A DNA stretch of 64,000 nucleotides from VXYL01 sp965208525. GTDB lineage: Bacteria; Pseudomonadota; Gammaproteobacteria; Pseudomonadales; Azotimanducaceae. Below the pieces are notes generated by a model. That model was not told where the DNA came from. It was given only the letters and a program-made list of their open reading frames with translations, and made no database searches. Shown here piece after piece: positions 19,453-27,476 of the stretch; the first letter of the stretch is position 1, and every line of letters starts with the position of its first letter. Where the stretch lies: NCBI GenBank assembly GCA_965208525.1, contig OZ242340.1, positions 3,720,001 through 3,784,000 of the forward strand. Reading direction: 5' to 3'. Both the position numbers and the translations under genes were made by a program.

Positions 19453-19643
19453 CCCAACCTGACGAACACCCTGCGCCGCGCCCGGTTCAGTACTTCACAG
19501 ATGAGTACCTGGAGCGTTGCCGGGACCTTTCGCCAACCGACATCCTTCGCTTTCTGGACGAGTTCCGCCGCCTGTACGGCGCGCGCCGGGTTCCTCGAAC
19601 ACCTCACGCGTCGCCAGAGGAGGAACGCCTGCGTGGCCGATGA
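19449..19643 (+). CDS. Small protein coupled to the nucleotidyltransferase
   Basis: A 64-residue, helix-rich charged protein. The central stretch (FTDEYLERCRDLSPTDILRF) looks like an amphipathic helical domain, and the C-terminus is Arg/Glu-rich. The start overlaps the nucleotidyltransferase stop by 4 nt, and its end overlaps the next gene by 11 nt. The constant neighbour arrangement implies a role as cognate partner of the nucleotidyltransferase, perhaps as antitoxin or adaptor. That role is inferred from context alone. Confidence 0.6.
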   Translation: MTQPDEHPAPRPVQYFTDEYLERCRDLSPTDILRFLDEFRRLYGARRVPRTPHASPEEERLRGR

Positions 19644-20073
19644 CGTGCACCTGACGATCGTCTTGGCCGAGCCGCCGGAGGGGTTTGCCTTCTGTCTGCA
19701 ACGCGGCAAGGGCGCCAAGGCCGAACGCCTCGACTACATCGACGCGGCCGGCGACGACATTTCGTTCGACCTGACCGTGACCGTGCGCCAAGGCAAGGTC
19801 AAGGGCATGCCGGACTTTGCCGGACCGTTCGTGCAGGGACGACCCGGCGAACGGTTCTTCTATCTCTGCGTCGGTGAGTGTTCGGAGCTGGTGGAGCCGC
19901 AATGGTCCGGGCGCGTCAAGGTGCCGCTGTCGTCGATCACCTGCAGGCACATCGAGGCGGCCAAGGCCGGTGGCCGGCCCCTCCGCGCCCGTTATGCCGC
20001 CAGCAAACCGGACGGTGGGCCTGCTCTTGCCAGCGTCCGCCTCCTCGGAGACGGCTGGACAGCAGCCGGATAG
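19633..20073 (+). CDS. DUF5990 family protein
   Basis: A 146-residue protein whose pattern, an N-terminal strand with EPPEGFAFCLQRGKG, then FDLTVTVRQGK, DFAGPFVQGRPGERFFYLCVG and the later WSGRVKVPLSSIT, matches DUF5990. The function of the family is unknown. The start is GTG at 19633, supported by an AGGAGG upstream; the frame is open further upstream but that part is not conserved. It overlaps the small coupled gene by 11 nt, placing it in the same transcript as the nucleotidyltransferase pair. Confidence 0.75.
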   Translation: MADDVHLTIVLAEPPEGFAFCLQRGKGAKAERLDYIDAAGDDISFDLTVTVRQGKVKGMPDFAGPFVQGRPGERFFYLCVGECSELVEPQWSGRVKVPLSSITCRHIEAAKAGGRPLRARYAASKPDGGPALASVRLLGDGWTAAG

Positions 20074-20140
20074 TCCAGCCCGTTTTCGCTCAAGTCCGTC
20101 GCCCCTAAACTTCGCGCTCCGCAAGTCCCATAGGAATCCC

Positions 20141-21862
20141 ATGCCGTCCGCCGAGCACGAAGTCCGTTACGAAGCCGATGAGCGACCTCCCCTACCGCTG
20201 ACAATCGGATTGGGGATCCAGTACGCGGTCGTCGCCCTCGGCAGCGTGGTGCTGACGCCGGCCATCCTGATCAGCGTCGCCGGCCAAAGCGAGGCATATC
20301 TCAATTGGGCCGTGTTTGCCGCGCTCATCGTGAGCGGCTCGGTAACGGTCGTGCAGTCGGTGCGCCTCGGTCGGATCGGGGCTGGCTACATCCTCATCAT
20401 GGGCAGCACCACGGCGTTCCTGCCGATGAGCGTGACCGCGCTGGCCGAAGGCGGGCCGGCTCTGCTGGCGACGTTGATCGTCATGTCCTCCCTGGTGCAG
20501 TTCGTGCTGGGCGCCAAGATGGCGTTGTTGCGACGCGTGTTCACTCCCACCGTCGCCGGTACCGTGCTGATGCTGATTCCCGTCAGCCTTGCGCCCATCG
20601 TCTTCAAGAAGATGGAGGATGTCCCTGCCGGTGCGTCGGAGTTGGCGGCACCGGTCACTGCGCTCGTGACCCTCGCAACCATCGTCCTCGTCGCGCTTCG
20701 CCTGGCGGGGGCGTGGCGGGTGTGGGCGCCCGCCATTGGCCTCGTGGTCGGGGGCGTCACTGGGCTCGCTTTCGGGATCTACGACATCGAGCGGGTGGCG
20801 GCCGCACCATGGTTCGGGTTGCCGCAACTCAGTGCCTATCCCGGCCTCGACCTGACCTTCGGCAGCGCTTTTTGGGCGTTGCTGCCGGGCTTCCTGATCG
20901 TCACGCTGGTTGGGGCGATGGACACGCTGGGCGATGCCATCGCCATCCAGCGCGCCTCGTGGCGCAAGGCCCGCGCCATCGACTTCCGTTCCATTCAAGG
21001 CGCCATCAACGCCGACGGGCTCGGCAATCTGCTTTCCGGCATCGGCGGCACGGTGCCGAACACCACCTATGGCAGCGGTATCGCGATCGCCGAACTGACC
21101 GGTATAACCGCTCGTTCCGTTGGCGTGTGCGCCGGCATCCTGTTCGTCGCCCTCGCCCTGATGCCGAAACTGGTAGCTTTAATCGTGGCGATGCCGGGGC
21201 CGGTGGCTGGCGCCTATCTTGCGGTGATCGTCGCGCTGCTGTTCGTGTTCGGCGTGAAGATATTGACAGCCGACGGGCTCGACTACCGCAAGAGCCTGAT
21301 CGTGGGGTTCGCCTTCTGGGTGGGCCTCGCGTTCCAGTTCGACTTGGTGTTTCCGCAGCTCTTGACCGGTGCCTGGGCGGAGCTACTCGGTCATGGGATG
21401 ACTGCCGGCGGCATTACGGTGATCCTCCTTTCCGGCTTTCTCGACCTGACCGCGGCGCGGCCAAAGCGCCTGCGCACCACCCTTTCCGCGACCGCCCTTG
21501 CGGAAATCGACAGCTTCCTGTGCCGCTTCGCGAGCAAGGCACGGTGCGACGAAGCGATGACCTCCCGATTGCGCGCCGTTGCCGAGGAGACCGTGCATAC
21601 CCTCCTCGCCAACAGTGCCTCCGGCACGGAGCGCGGGCTTTTGCTGGTGGCGAGAGCAAGCGGCAATGCCACAGACCTGGAGTTCATCGCCAGCGGCACC
21701 GAAGGCAACCTAGAGGACCAACTGGCAATGCTGAGCGAAGGCGTGACGGAGCTTCCCAACGAGTCGGAAACGCCCCTGCGCTTGCTGCGCCACTACGCAT
21801 CGTCGGTACGCCACCAGCAATACCACGACACCGAGATCGTCACGGTTCGGGTTGATTCATAG
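20141..21862 (+). CDS. NCS2-family nucleobase permease with extra C-terminal domain
   Basis: A 573-residue protein. Residues 1 to about 435 are a nucleobase:cation symporter-2 (xanthine/uracil permease) with about 12-14 membrane helices, including GAMDTLGDAIAIQR (QXXD-like region) and GTVPNTTYGSGIAI, conserved in substrate binding. Residues 435 to 573 are a soluble cytoplasmic extension absent from standard permeases (about 430-460 residues). The extension (RLRAVAEETVHTLL...LLLVARASG) faintly resembles a histidine-kinase-like ATPase fold without clear ATP-site boxes. It probably imports purines or pyrimidines with protons. ATG at 20141 has AGGAATCC upstream. Confidence 0.88.
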   Translation: MPSAEHEVRYEADERPPLPLTIGLGIQYAVVALGSVVLTPAILISVAGQSEAYLNWAVFAALIVSGSVTVVQSVRLGRIGAGYILIMGSTTAFLPMSVTALAEGGPALLATLIVMSSLVQFVLGAKMALLRRVFTPTVAGTVLMLIPVSLAPIVFKKMEDVPAGASELAAPVTALVTLATIVLVALRLAGAWRVWAPAIGLVVGGVTGLAFGIYDIERVAAAPWFGLPQLSAYPGLDLTFGSAFWALLPGFLIVTLVGAMDTLGDAIAIQRASWRKARAIDFRSIQGAINADGLGNLLSGIGGTVPNTTYGSGIAIAELTGITARSVGVCAGILFVALALMPKLVALIVAMPGPVAGAYLAVIVALLFVFGVKILTADGLDYRKSLIVGFAFWVGLAFQFDLVFPQLLTGAWAELLGHGMTAGGITVILLSGFLDLTAARPKRLRTTLSATALAEIDSFLCRFASKARCDEAMTSRLRAVAEETVHTLLANSASGTERGLLLVARASGNATDLEFIASGTEGNLEDQLAMLSEGVTELPNESETPLRLLRHYASSVRHQQYHDTEIVTVRVDS

Positions 21863-22029
21863 GACGCTAGTGTGGCGTCCCAGAAATACGTCACCCTTCG
21901 AGCTGGACGTTGGCTGGTGCAACAATGCCGGAGAAAGCGAGGATGTGCCGCCTGGGACTCGCCCCCGAGAGGTCGTTGAATGCCTGCACTTGGCATCCCG
22001 AAGTACCACGAACTTGTGGGACGGCACAC

Positions 22030-22130
22030 TAGCAGCCTTTCGGACTTTGCCGCGTAGCGCGAAGTGCGCAGGCTGTTAGCCGTAGTTGCGAGCGAACGCG
22101 AGCACGCGCGCCCTTCAGGGCGCGCCAGTG
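22030..22130. repeat. Dispersed palindromic repeat (second family), copy 2
   Basis: Closely similar to 14149-14280: it opens with TAGCAGCCTTTCGGACTTTG, carries the GAAGTGCG...AGGCTG segment and GCGAGCGAACGCGAGCACG, and ends in the GCGCCCTTCAGGGCGC hairpin. It lies in the 285-bp gap before the TonB receptor gene, where nothing else is recognised apart from the receptor's ribosome-binding site. Confidence 0.55.
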
Positions 22131-22147
22131 TCGAGGGAGGGATTCGG

Positions 22148-25099
22148 ATGCCGGCGTCGGCGTGGGAGGTTGTCGGCTTGAGGTTCCGCCGTTGCGTACT
22201 CGGTGCCTGCGTGCTGCTCGCGGGTGCCAGCGGCCTGGCGCAACAAACGGGCAGCATCGAGGGCAGGGTCGAGCGCGCCGGTGCGGGCGTGGCGAACGTC
22301 GCAGTGGTGGCGGCGAGCACAACGATGCCCTCGCCGAGGCGGGCCAGGACGGACGCGACCGGGCATTTCACACTTCCGCATCTCGTGCCGGGACGCTACC
22401 GGGTCACCCTTGCGGTGCCAGGTCAGAAGCGCCGGACATTGGATGCGGACGTGTTGCTGGGCCAAATGACCTCTCTCACGGTCGTGGTAGGTACCCCGGT
22501 GGGCCGCGAAATCGAGGAGCTCGTGGTGGTCGCCCAGCGCGTCAGCGTGCGCGACGGCGCGCTGGTTGCGGATGCCATCGATGGCGACTCCGTGGCGGCC
22601 TTGCCGGTGGGGCGCGACTACCGCGACCTCGTCAAGCTCGCACCCGCCGTGCAGTACACAGAGGAACTGGTGCGCGGGCCCTCTGCCGGCGGCAACGGGC
22701 AGGACAACATCTATCGGTTCGACGGCGTGGATGTTTCGCTGCCGATGTTCGGCACCCTGGCGGCAGAACCCTCGACCCACGACATCGACGAGGTAACTTT
22801 CGTACGCGGCGGCGTCGATGCCATTGGCTTCAACCGCAGCGGCGGGTTCACCATGGATTCGACGGCCAAGACCGGCACGGACCAACTCAAGGCCCGGATC
22901 GAGTTGGCCGCCGTGCCGCGCGGACTGCTGGCCGAGCGCCGGCCGCTTGGACAGTCGCCACCAGCGGAGCGGCTTGATCAGACGTGGCTCACCGCATCTG
23001 CCGGCGGCCCGCTGGTACCGTCTCAGCTGTTCGCCTACGGCTCGTTCTACGGACCGTGGGCCAAGCGCGCGAATAGGGCGACCGCGTACGGACCGACCAA
23101 GGACCATTCGAGCCGGCGAGAGGAGTACTACGGGAAACTGACCTATGCGCCATGGGACAGCGTCCTGCTCAATGCCGCCTGGCGCACTTCCGGGCGCGAC
23201 GAGCGGGGCGTGTCCATCGGCCCTCACGATGCCGACTCGGTTTCCCTGGGCGGCCGCACCGAACAGGACATCGGCAGTGTCGACGGCTCGTGGGTGCCGA
23301 CGGTGGGACCCCGGTTGTCGTTTCGCTACAGCGAGTACGCCTTGCGCGGTTTCGAACTGCCGGACGTGCTGCTTACCGTTCGGCCTTCGCTGCAAGGCTC
23401 GCTGGACGTCAAGCGCCTCGACGAAATGGGGCAGCTCCGGGTGCCGGCGCGGATCGAGGGTGCCGTCGACTACAACGCCGCCGTCGATGGGCTGATCGAC
23501 CGCTACGGCTACCTGGACGCGGCTGGCCGCCGGTTAGGTGGCGGCACGGTCGGCGCGCATCCGCAAATCGGGGAACAGGCGTTTTCTCGCCGTGGCTTGG
23601 ATGTCGCCATCGATCACGAACTCGACTGGGGCAGGGCGAGCCACGCGCTGCATATCGGGGTGCGTCGCGCCGAGGCACGCGAGCGCCTGCTTCGCACGTC
23701 CAACGGCTGGGGAACCATCACGGTGCCTGGCGGCGTGGACCTCGCCTCTGACGGCACGCCCATCTTCTATGTTGCGACCGTGCAGCAGATGAGCCTCAGG
23801 CAGTTGGACGGCAGCGTGGTTGACCCGATCGTCTCGTCCACACAAACCGCTTCGCTGGAGCTGAATGACGCGATCCGCCACGGCAACCTCGCCTTCAACC
23901 TAGGGGTGCTCTTCAGCGAGGATGTCCTGTACGGCCAGGGCCTGCGCGCCGCGCCCGGGGCCTATTCGGGGTTCGTCGTCGCACCCGGGCGGAGGTATCG
24001 CATGCACAGGATCGACTGGCGCGACATGATCCAGCCCCGCCTTGCGGCGAGGTGGAAGGTCCGTGCCGACGACGAGGTGTTCGTCGGCTTCGCGCGCTAT
24101 CACCCGGCAGCGAGCTCGCTCGCTCGTGCCGCGTCCTGGGATCGCAACAGCCGCGCGACGCTGCGGGTGCTGTTCGACGAAGGCGGCGGAATCATCGCCC
24201 ACGACCCGCTGCCCGGTTCGTCGGGCAAGGTGTTCGAAGCCAGCCTCGAGCCACGACGAATCGACGAGTGGACGGTTGGCGCAACGCACGCGTTATCGCC
24301 CGCCTTAGCTGTGCGCGCACACCTGCGGCGACGCGAGGGCGCGCACTTCTGGGAGGACACCTGGAACGGGTCTCGCGGCTACGACAACGCGCCGTCGCAC
24401 ATCGCCGCCAAGGGCCTGTATGTTCCCGACCTCGACCGGATTCGGGCCGAGATCGGCGGATCCAGCTATGTCATTGCGGAACTCGACGACGCCTACACCG
24501 AGTATTGGGAAGCCTCGGTAGAGGTCGAGTGGCGCGGCGAACGGGGCGCGCTCCATGGCTCCTACGTTCACAGCCGCTACACGGGCAACTTCGACCAGGA
24601 CAACACCAGCGCGGTCAACGACGCCAACCGCTTCATCGGCTCCTCGAACCTCGCCGACGGCTACGGTCGCCAGCTCTGGGACTCTAAGGACGGTGTGCTG
24701 CGCGGCGACCGTCCCCATCTGGTGAAGGTGTTCGGCCATCTCGACCTGCCGTGGCGCGCGACGGTGGGCATCTTCGGCGTCTACCAGTCCGGGCAGCCAT
24801 GGGAGGCATGGGACGCCTTGGCCTATGGCCTGCCCTCGTACTACTCGTCAACCATCCGCCATGCCGAGCCCGCCGGCAGCCGCCGCAGCCCAGCCCACTG
24901 GCAGGTGGACCTGTCGTACCGCCAGCGTATCGACATTCGGGGCGGCCTCGTGGCGACCCTGCGCGCAGACCTCTTCAATGTCTTCGACCGGCAGACCGGC
25001 TACAACATGAACCCCTACGTCCGCGACCCCACCTTCGGACTGCCTCGCAACCGCTTCAACCCTCGTCGGCTGCTCCTTTCCGTCGCGGTTGAAATCTGA
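22148..25099 (+). CDS. TonB-dependent receptor with carboxypeptidase-like regulatory domain
   Basis: A 983-residue outer-membrane receptor. A signal peptide (about residues 1-34) is followed by a carboxypeptidase-regulatory-like domain (about 38-115; GSIEGRVERAGAGVANV ... GHFTLPHLVPGRYRVTL), a plug domain with GREIEELVVVAQRVS and DNIYRFDGVD, and a long beta-barrel ending near RNRFNPRRLLLSVAVEI. Such OAR/CarbR-type receptors bind large substrates (peptides, oligosaccharides, siderophores) and use TonB/ExbB energy. No SusD or other partner is adjacent, so the substrate is unknown. ATG at 22148 has GAGGGAGGG upstream. Confidence 0.9.
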   Translation: MPASAWEVVGLRFRRCVLGACVLLAGASGLAQQTGSIEGRVERAGAGVANVAVVAASTTMPSPRRARTDATGHFTLPHLVPGRYRVTLAVPGQKRRTLDADVLLGQMTSLTVVVGTPVGREIEELVVVAQRVSVRDGALVADAIDGDSVAALPVGRDYRDLVKLAPAVQYTEELVRGPSAGGNGQDNIYRFDGVDVSLPMFGTLAAEPSTHDIDEVTFVRGGVDAIGFNRSGGFTMDSTAKTGTDQLKARIELAAVPRGLLAERRPLGQSPPAERLDQTWLTASAGGPLVPSQLFAYGSFYGPWAKRANRATAYGPTKDHSSRREEYYGKLTYAPWDSVLLNAAWRTSGRDERGVSIGPHDADSVSLGGRTEQDIGSVDGSWVPTVGPRLSFRYSEYALRGFELPDVLLTVRPSLQGSLDVKRLDEMGQLRVPARIEGAVDYNAAVDGLIDRYGYLDAAGRRLGGGTVGAHPQIGEQAFSRRGLDVAIDHELDWGRASHALHIGVRRAEARERLLRTSNGWGTITVPGGVDLASDGTPIFYVATVQQMSLRQLDGSVVDPIVSSTQTASLELNDAIRHGNLAFNLGVLFSEDVLYGQGLRAAPGAYSGFVVAPGRRYRMHRIDWRDMIQPRLAARWKVRADDEVFVGFARYHPAASSLARAASWDRNSRATLRVLFDEGGGIIAHDPLPGSSGKVFEASLEPRRIDEWTVGATHALSPALAVRAHLRRREGAHFWEDTWNGSRGYDNAPSHIAAKGLYVPDLDRIRAEIGGSSYVIAELDDAYTEYWEASVEVEWRGERGALHGSYVHSRYTGNFDQDNTSAVNDANRFIGSSNLADGYGRQLWDSKDGVLRGDRPHLVKVFGHLDLPWRATVGIFGVYQSGQPWEAWDALAYGLPSYYSSTIRHAEPAGSRRSPAHWQVDLSYRQRIDIRGGLVATLRADLFNVFDRQTGYNMNPYVRDPTFGLPRNRFNPRRLLLSVAVEI

Positions 25100-25194
25100 C
25101 AGAGCGCTTCGTCCTCGCCTGCCCATGCGCCCTACGCCGGGGTGGGAGCTTGCATGGGAAACCGCATAGCGCTTCTTTCTGCGGCGCTTGCTCC

Positions 25195-26415
25195 TTAGCT
25201 CTCCGCCGCGGCATAGCCGGCGCCCCGCAGGGAATCCAGCACGGCTTCCACCTGCTCTTTGCCCCGCATCTGCAGCACGAACTCGATGGCCGTCGTGCGT
25301 ACCGTGGAGGCGGCGAAGGCGCGTTGGTGGGCGATGTCGACGATGTTGCTGTCGAGGTCACCGAGGATTCGGGTCAGGTCCGCCATCGCGCCGGGCACGT
25401 CGGGCGCTTCCACCTTGATGCGGACGAGACGGCGGGTGCGAACGAGGCCGCGTTGCAGGATGGAGGACAGGATCATCATGTCGATGTTGCCGCCGGTCAG
25501 TACCAGCGCGGTGACTCCGCCGGCGCCAATGTCCGGGTGGGCCTTCACCGCCGCCAATGGGCAGGCGCCGGCGCCTTCCGTGACCGTCTTCTCCACCTCC
25601 AGCAAGGCAAACACGGCATCCTCGATCTCCGGCTCCGTCACCGTCACCACGCGGTCCACGTGCTCGCGGATGAGGGGCAACGTGATGCTTCCCGGCGCTT
25701 CGACGGCGATGCCTTCCGCCACGGTCCCTGGTCGGGTCGCTCGGGGTTCATTGCCTTCCAGTGCGTCATGCACGGCGGCGAAGCGTTCCGTTTGAACGCC
25801 GACTATGCGGATGTCCGGGCGGATGCTGCGCACGGCCACCGCGACGCCGGCGATGAGGCCCCCACCGCCGATGGGGACGACGATGGTGTGAAGGTTCGGT
25901 GCCTGGTCGAGGAGTTCAAGACCCAGCGTGCCTTGCCCGGCAATCACGGCCTCGTCGTCAAATGGATGGACCAGCGTCGCGCCTCGCTCTGCAGCGAGTT
26001 CCTGCGTGACCGCAAGCGTCGCTGCGAAAGTGTCGCCGCGCAGCAGGACCTCGGCACCGAAAACGCTGGTCTGGCGCACCTTGGCGTTCGGCGTGTTCTT
26101 GGGCATGACGATGGTGACCGGCACATCGAGCCGGCCGCCGTGGTAGGCCAGCGCCTGAGCGTGATTGCCGGCAGACATGGCGACAACGCCCCGTTTTCGC
26201 TCATCCTCGGACAGGAGGCAAAGCCGGTTGAGTGCACCGCGTTCCTTGAACGACGCCGTGAACTGCAGGTTCTCGAACTTCAGCACGAGCTCGCGTTTCG
26301 TCAACTCCGAGAGCGTGCGCGACGGCGCCAAAGGGGTGACCGCTACATGCTCCGCGATGCGCTCCCGAGCGCTCTGAATGGCGGCGAGATCGACGGTCAC
26401 GGCAGCGGACGACAA
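25195..26415 (-). CDS. ilvA: Threonine ammonia-lyase (threonine dehydratase)
   Basis: A 406-residue PLP-dependent enzyme with the catalytic Lys57 in FTASFKERGALNRL, the phosphate-binding tetraglycine loop PIGGGGLIAG, and a C-terminal ACT domain (about residues 325-406). Known reaction: threonine to 2-oxobutanoate plus ammonia, feeding isoleucine synthesis or threonine catabolism. Its length fits the 'biodegradative-like with ACT' group rather than the 514-residue E. coli IlvA. The start is a TTG at 26415 or a GTG 15 nt downstream; neither has a perfect ribosome-binding site, so start certainty is moderate. The flavodoxin-like gene diverges from it. Confidence 0.92.
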   Translation of the reverse strand: MSSAAVTVDLAAIQSARERIAEHVAVTPLAPSRTLSELTKRELVLKFENLQFTASFKERGALNRLCLLSEDERKRGVVAMSAGNHAQALAYHGGRLDVPVTIVMPKNTPNAKVRQTSVFGAEVLLRGDTFAATLAVTQELAAERGATLVHPFDDEAVIAGQGTLGLELLDQAPNLHTIVVPIGGGGLIAGVAVAVRSIRPDIRIVGVQTERFAAVHDALEGNEPRATRPGTVAEGIAVEAPGSITLPLIREHVDRVVTVTEPEIEDAVFALLEVEKTVTEGAGACPLAAVKAHPDIGAGGVTALVLTGGNIDMMILSSILQRGLVRTRRLVRIKVEAPDVPGAMADLTRILGDLDSNIVDIAHQRAFAASTVRTTAIEFVLQMRGKEQVEAVLDSLRGAGYAAAES

Positions 26416-26457
26416 AGCGGGCTATCTTTCATCCTTGGCAGTATAGGGCTCGTCCAC

Positions 26458-26919
26458 ATCAAGCACCTGCTCATCGTCTATCACACGCAGACCGGCAACA
26501 CCGCCGCCATGGCCGGCGCCGTCCGCGACGGTGCCACCGACGCGCTGATCGAGGAGGTTGAGACGCGCTTCCTCGTGGCCAAGGACGCGGGCCCGGACGA
26601 CTTGCTGTGGGCGAACGGCGTGCTCCTCGGCACGCCGGAGAACTTCGGCTACATGTCAGGGGCCATGAAGGACTTCCTGGACCGCACCTTCTACGCCGTG
26701 GAAGGCAGGATCGCCCCCATGCCCTGCGGCATCTTCGTCAGCGCCGGCAACGACGGCTCCGGCGCGCTGCGGGCGCTGCGCCGCATCATCGGCGGTTACC
26801 CTTTCAACGAAGTGCAGGAACCCGTCATTGCCCAAGGTGCGGTGCTGCCGGAACACCTCCAAGCCTGCCGGGACCTAGGCATGGCATTGGCCGCAGGACT
26901 CGAGGCAGGGATTTACTGA
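26458..26919 (+). CDS. Flavodoxin-like/NAD(P)H-dependent reductase fold protein
   Basis: A protein of about 153 residues with a flavodoxin-like FMN-binding fold. The phosphate-binding loop reads HTQTGNTAAMAGAV near the N-terminus, and LLGTPENFGYMSGAMKDFLDR forms the next FMN contact and the long loop. The family-typical start (K-H-L-L-I-V-Y-H) would fall at an ATC codon at 26458; no ATG, GTG or TTG occurs in frame between 26347 and this point, so the start is uncertain. An in-frame ATG at 26347 exists but lies antisense inside the divergent threonine dehydratase. The protein is probably an electron carrier or small quinone reductase. Confidence 0.7.
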   Translation: MKHLLIVYHTQTGNTAAMAGAVRDGATDALIEEVETRFLVAKDAGPDDLLWANGVLLGTPENFGYMSGAMKDFLDRTFYAVEGRIAPMPCGIFVSAGNDGSGALRALRRIIGGYPFNEVQEPVIAQGAVLPEHLQACRDLGMALAAGLEAGIY

Positions 26920-27024
26920 GAAGCCGCCTCGCAAGGGGACCAGCCCCCAACCGGCGCGCCGGGCCGGCTAGCTAGCGGGCATTAGCGAGCCCTCGGAGGG
27001 AGGGCGACGCTAGAGGCCAAGCCG

Positions 27025-27132
27025 GACAGGGCGACGTATGCGTCGCCCCTACAGGAAGGTGTCGGTCATGTCCCGGGCCGTAGGGGCGACGCATGCGTCG
27101 CCCTTCTTCGGGTGGCCTTCCTCATGCGCTAG
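27025..27132. mobile_element. MITE-like 108-bp palindromic element, copy 2
   Basis: Differs from the copy at 14044-14151 at three positions; one lies in the left arm of the inverted repeat. It fills most of the gap before the monooxygenase gene and its last 4 bases reach into that gene's 3' end, so it may provide the stop codon region. No transposase is present nearby. Confidence 0.6.
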
Positions 27133-27431
27133 CGTGGGGGCTCGACTTCCGTCGCTTCGTAAAACGTCACGCCCCCGCCCTTGCCCGGCCGCTCACGCAT
27201 GGCCTTTTGGAACTCAGCCATGTGCGGGCTGGCGAAATGCGCCGCGAGCGCCGCCATGTCGCGCCACTTTTCCGTGATGCGGATCACGTTCGGATCGTTG
27301 AGTTCCACCGAGAAGGTGTAGTCGTCGCAGCCATCCTCGGCGCGACTCGCCGTCTCCATCGCTGCAATCGCCGCCTTGAGGTGTGCGATGTTGTCCGCGG
27401 TGGTCTCGATCCTTCCGTTGACGATGATCAT
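27129..27431 (-). CDS. Antibiotic-biosynthesis-monooxygenase (ABM) domain protein
   Basis: A 100-residue single ABM/dimeric alpha+beta barrel domain protein (MIIVNGRIETTADN ... DYTFSVELNDPNVIRITEKWRDMAALAAHF). The family includes quinol monooxygenase YgiN, heme-degrading enzymes and small cofactor-free oxygenases, as well as many proteins of unknown role. It is the last gene of a minus-strand run (AAA ATPase upstream by 45 nt) and its end lies in the repeat element at 27025-27132. Confidence 0.85.
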   Translation of the reverse strand: MIIVNGRIETTADNIAHLKAAIAAMETASRAEDGCDDYTFSVELNDPNVIRITEKWRDMAALAAHFASPHMAEFQKAMRERPGKGGGVTFYEATEVEPPR

Positions 27432-27476
27432 TCCCCTGCCCTCCCGTGGCTTGAGCCAAAGGGGCGCACTCTACCG

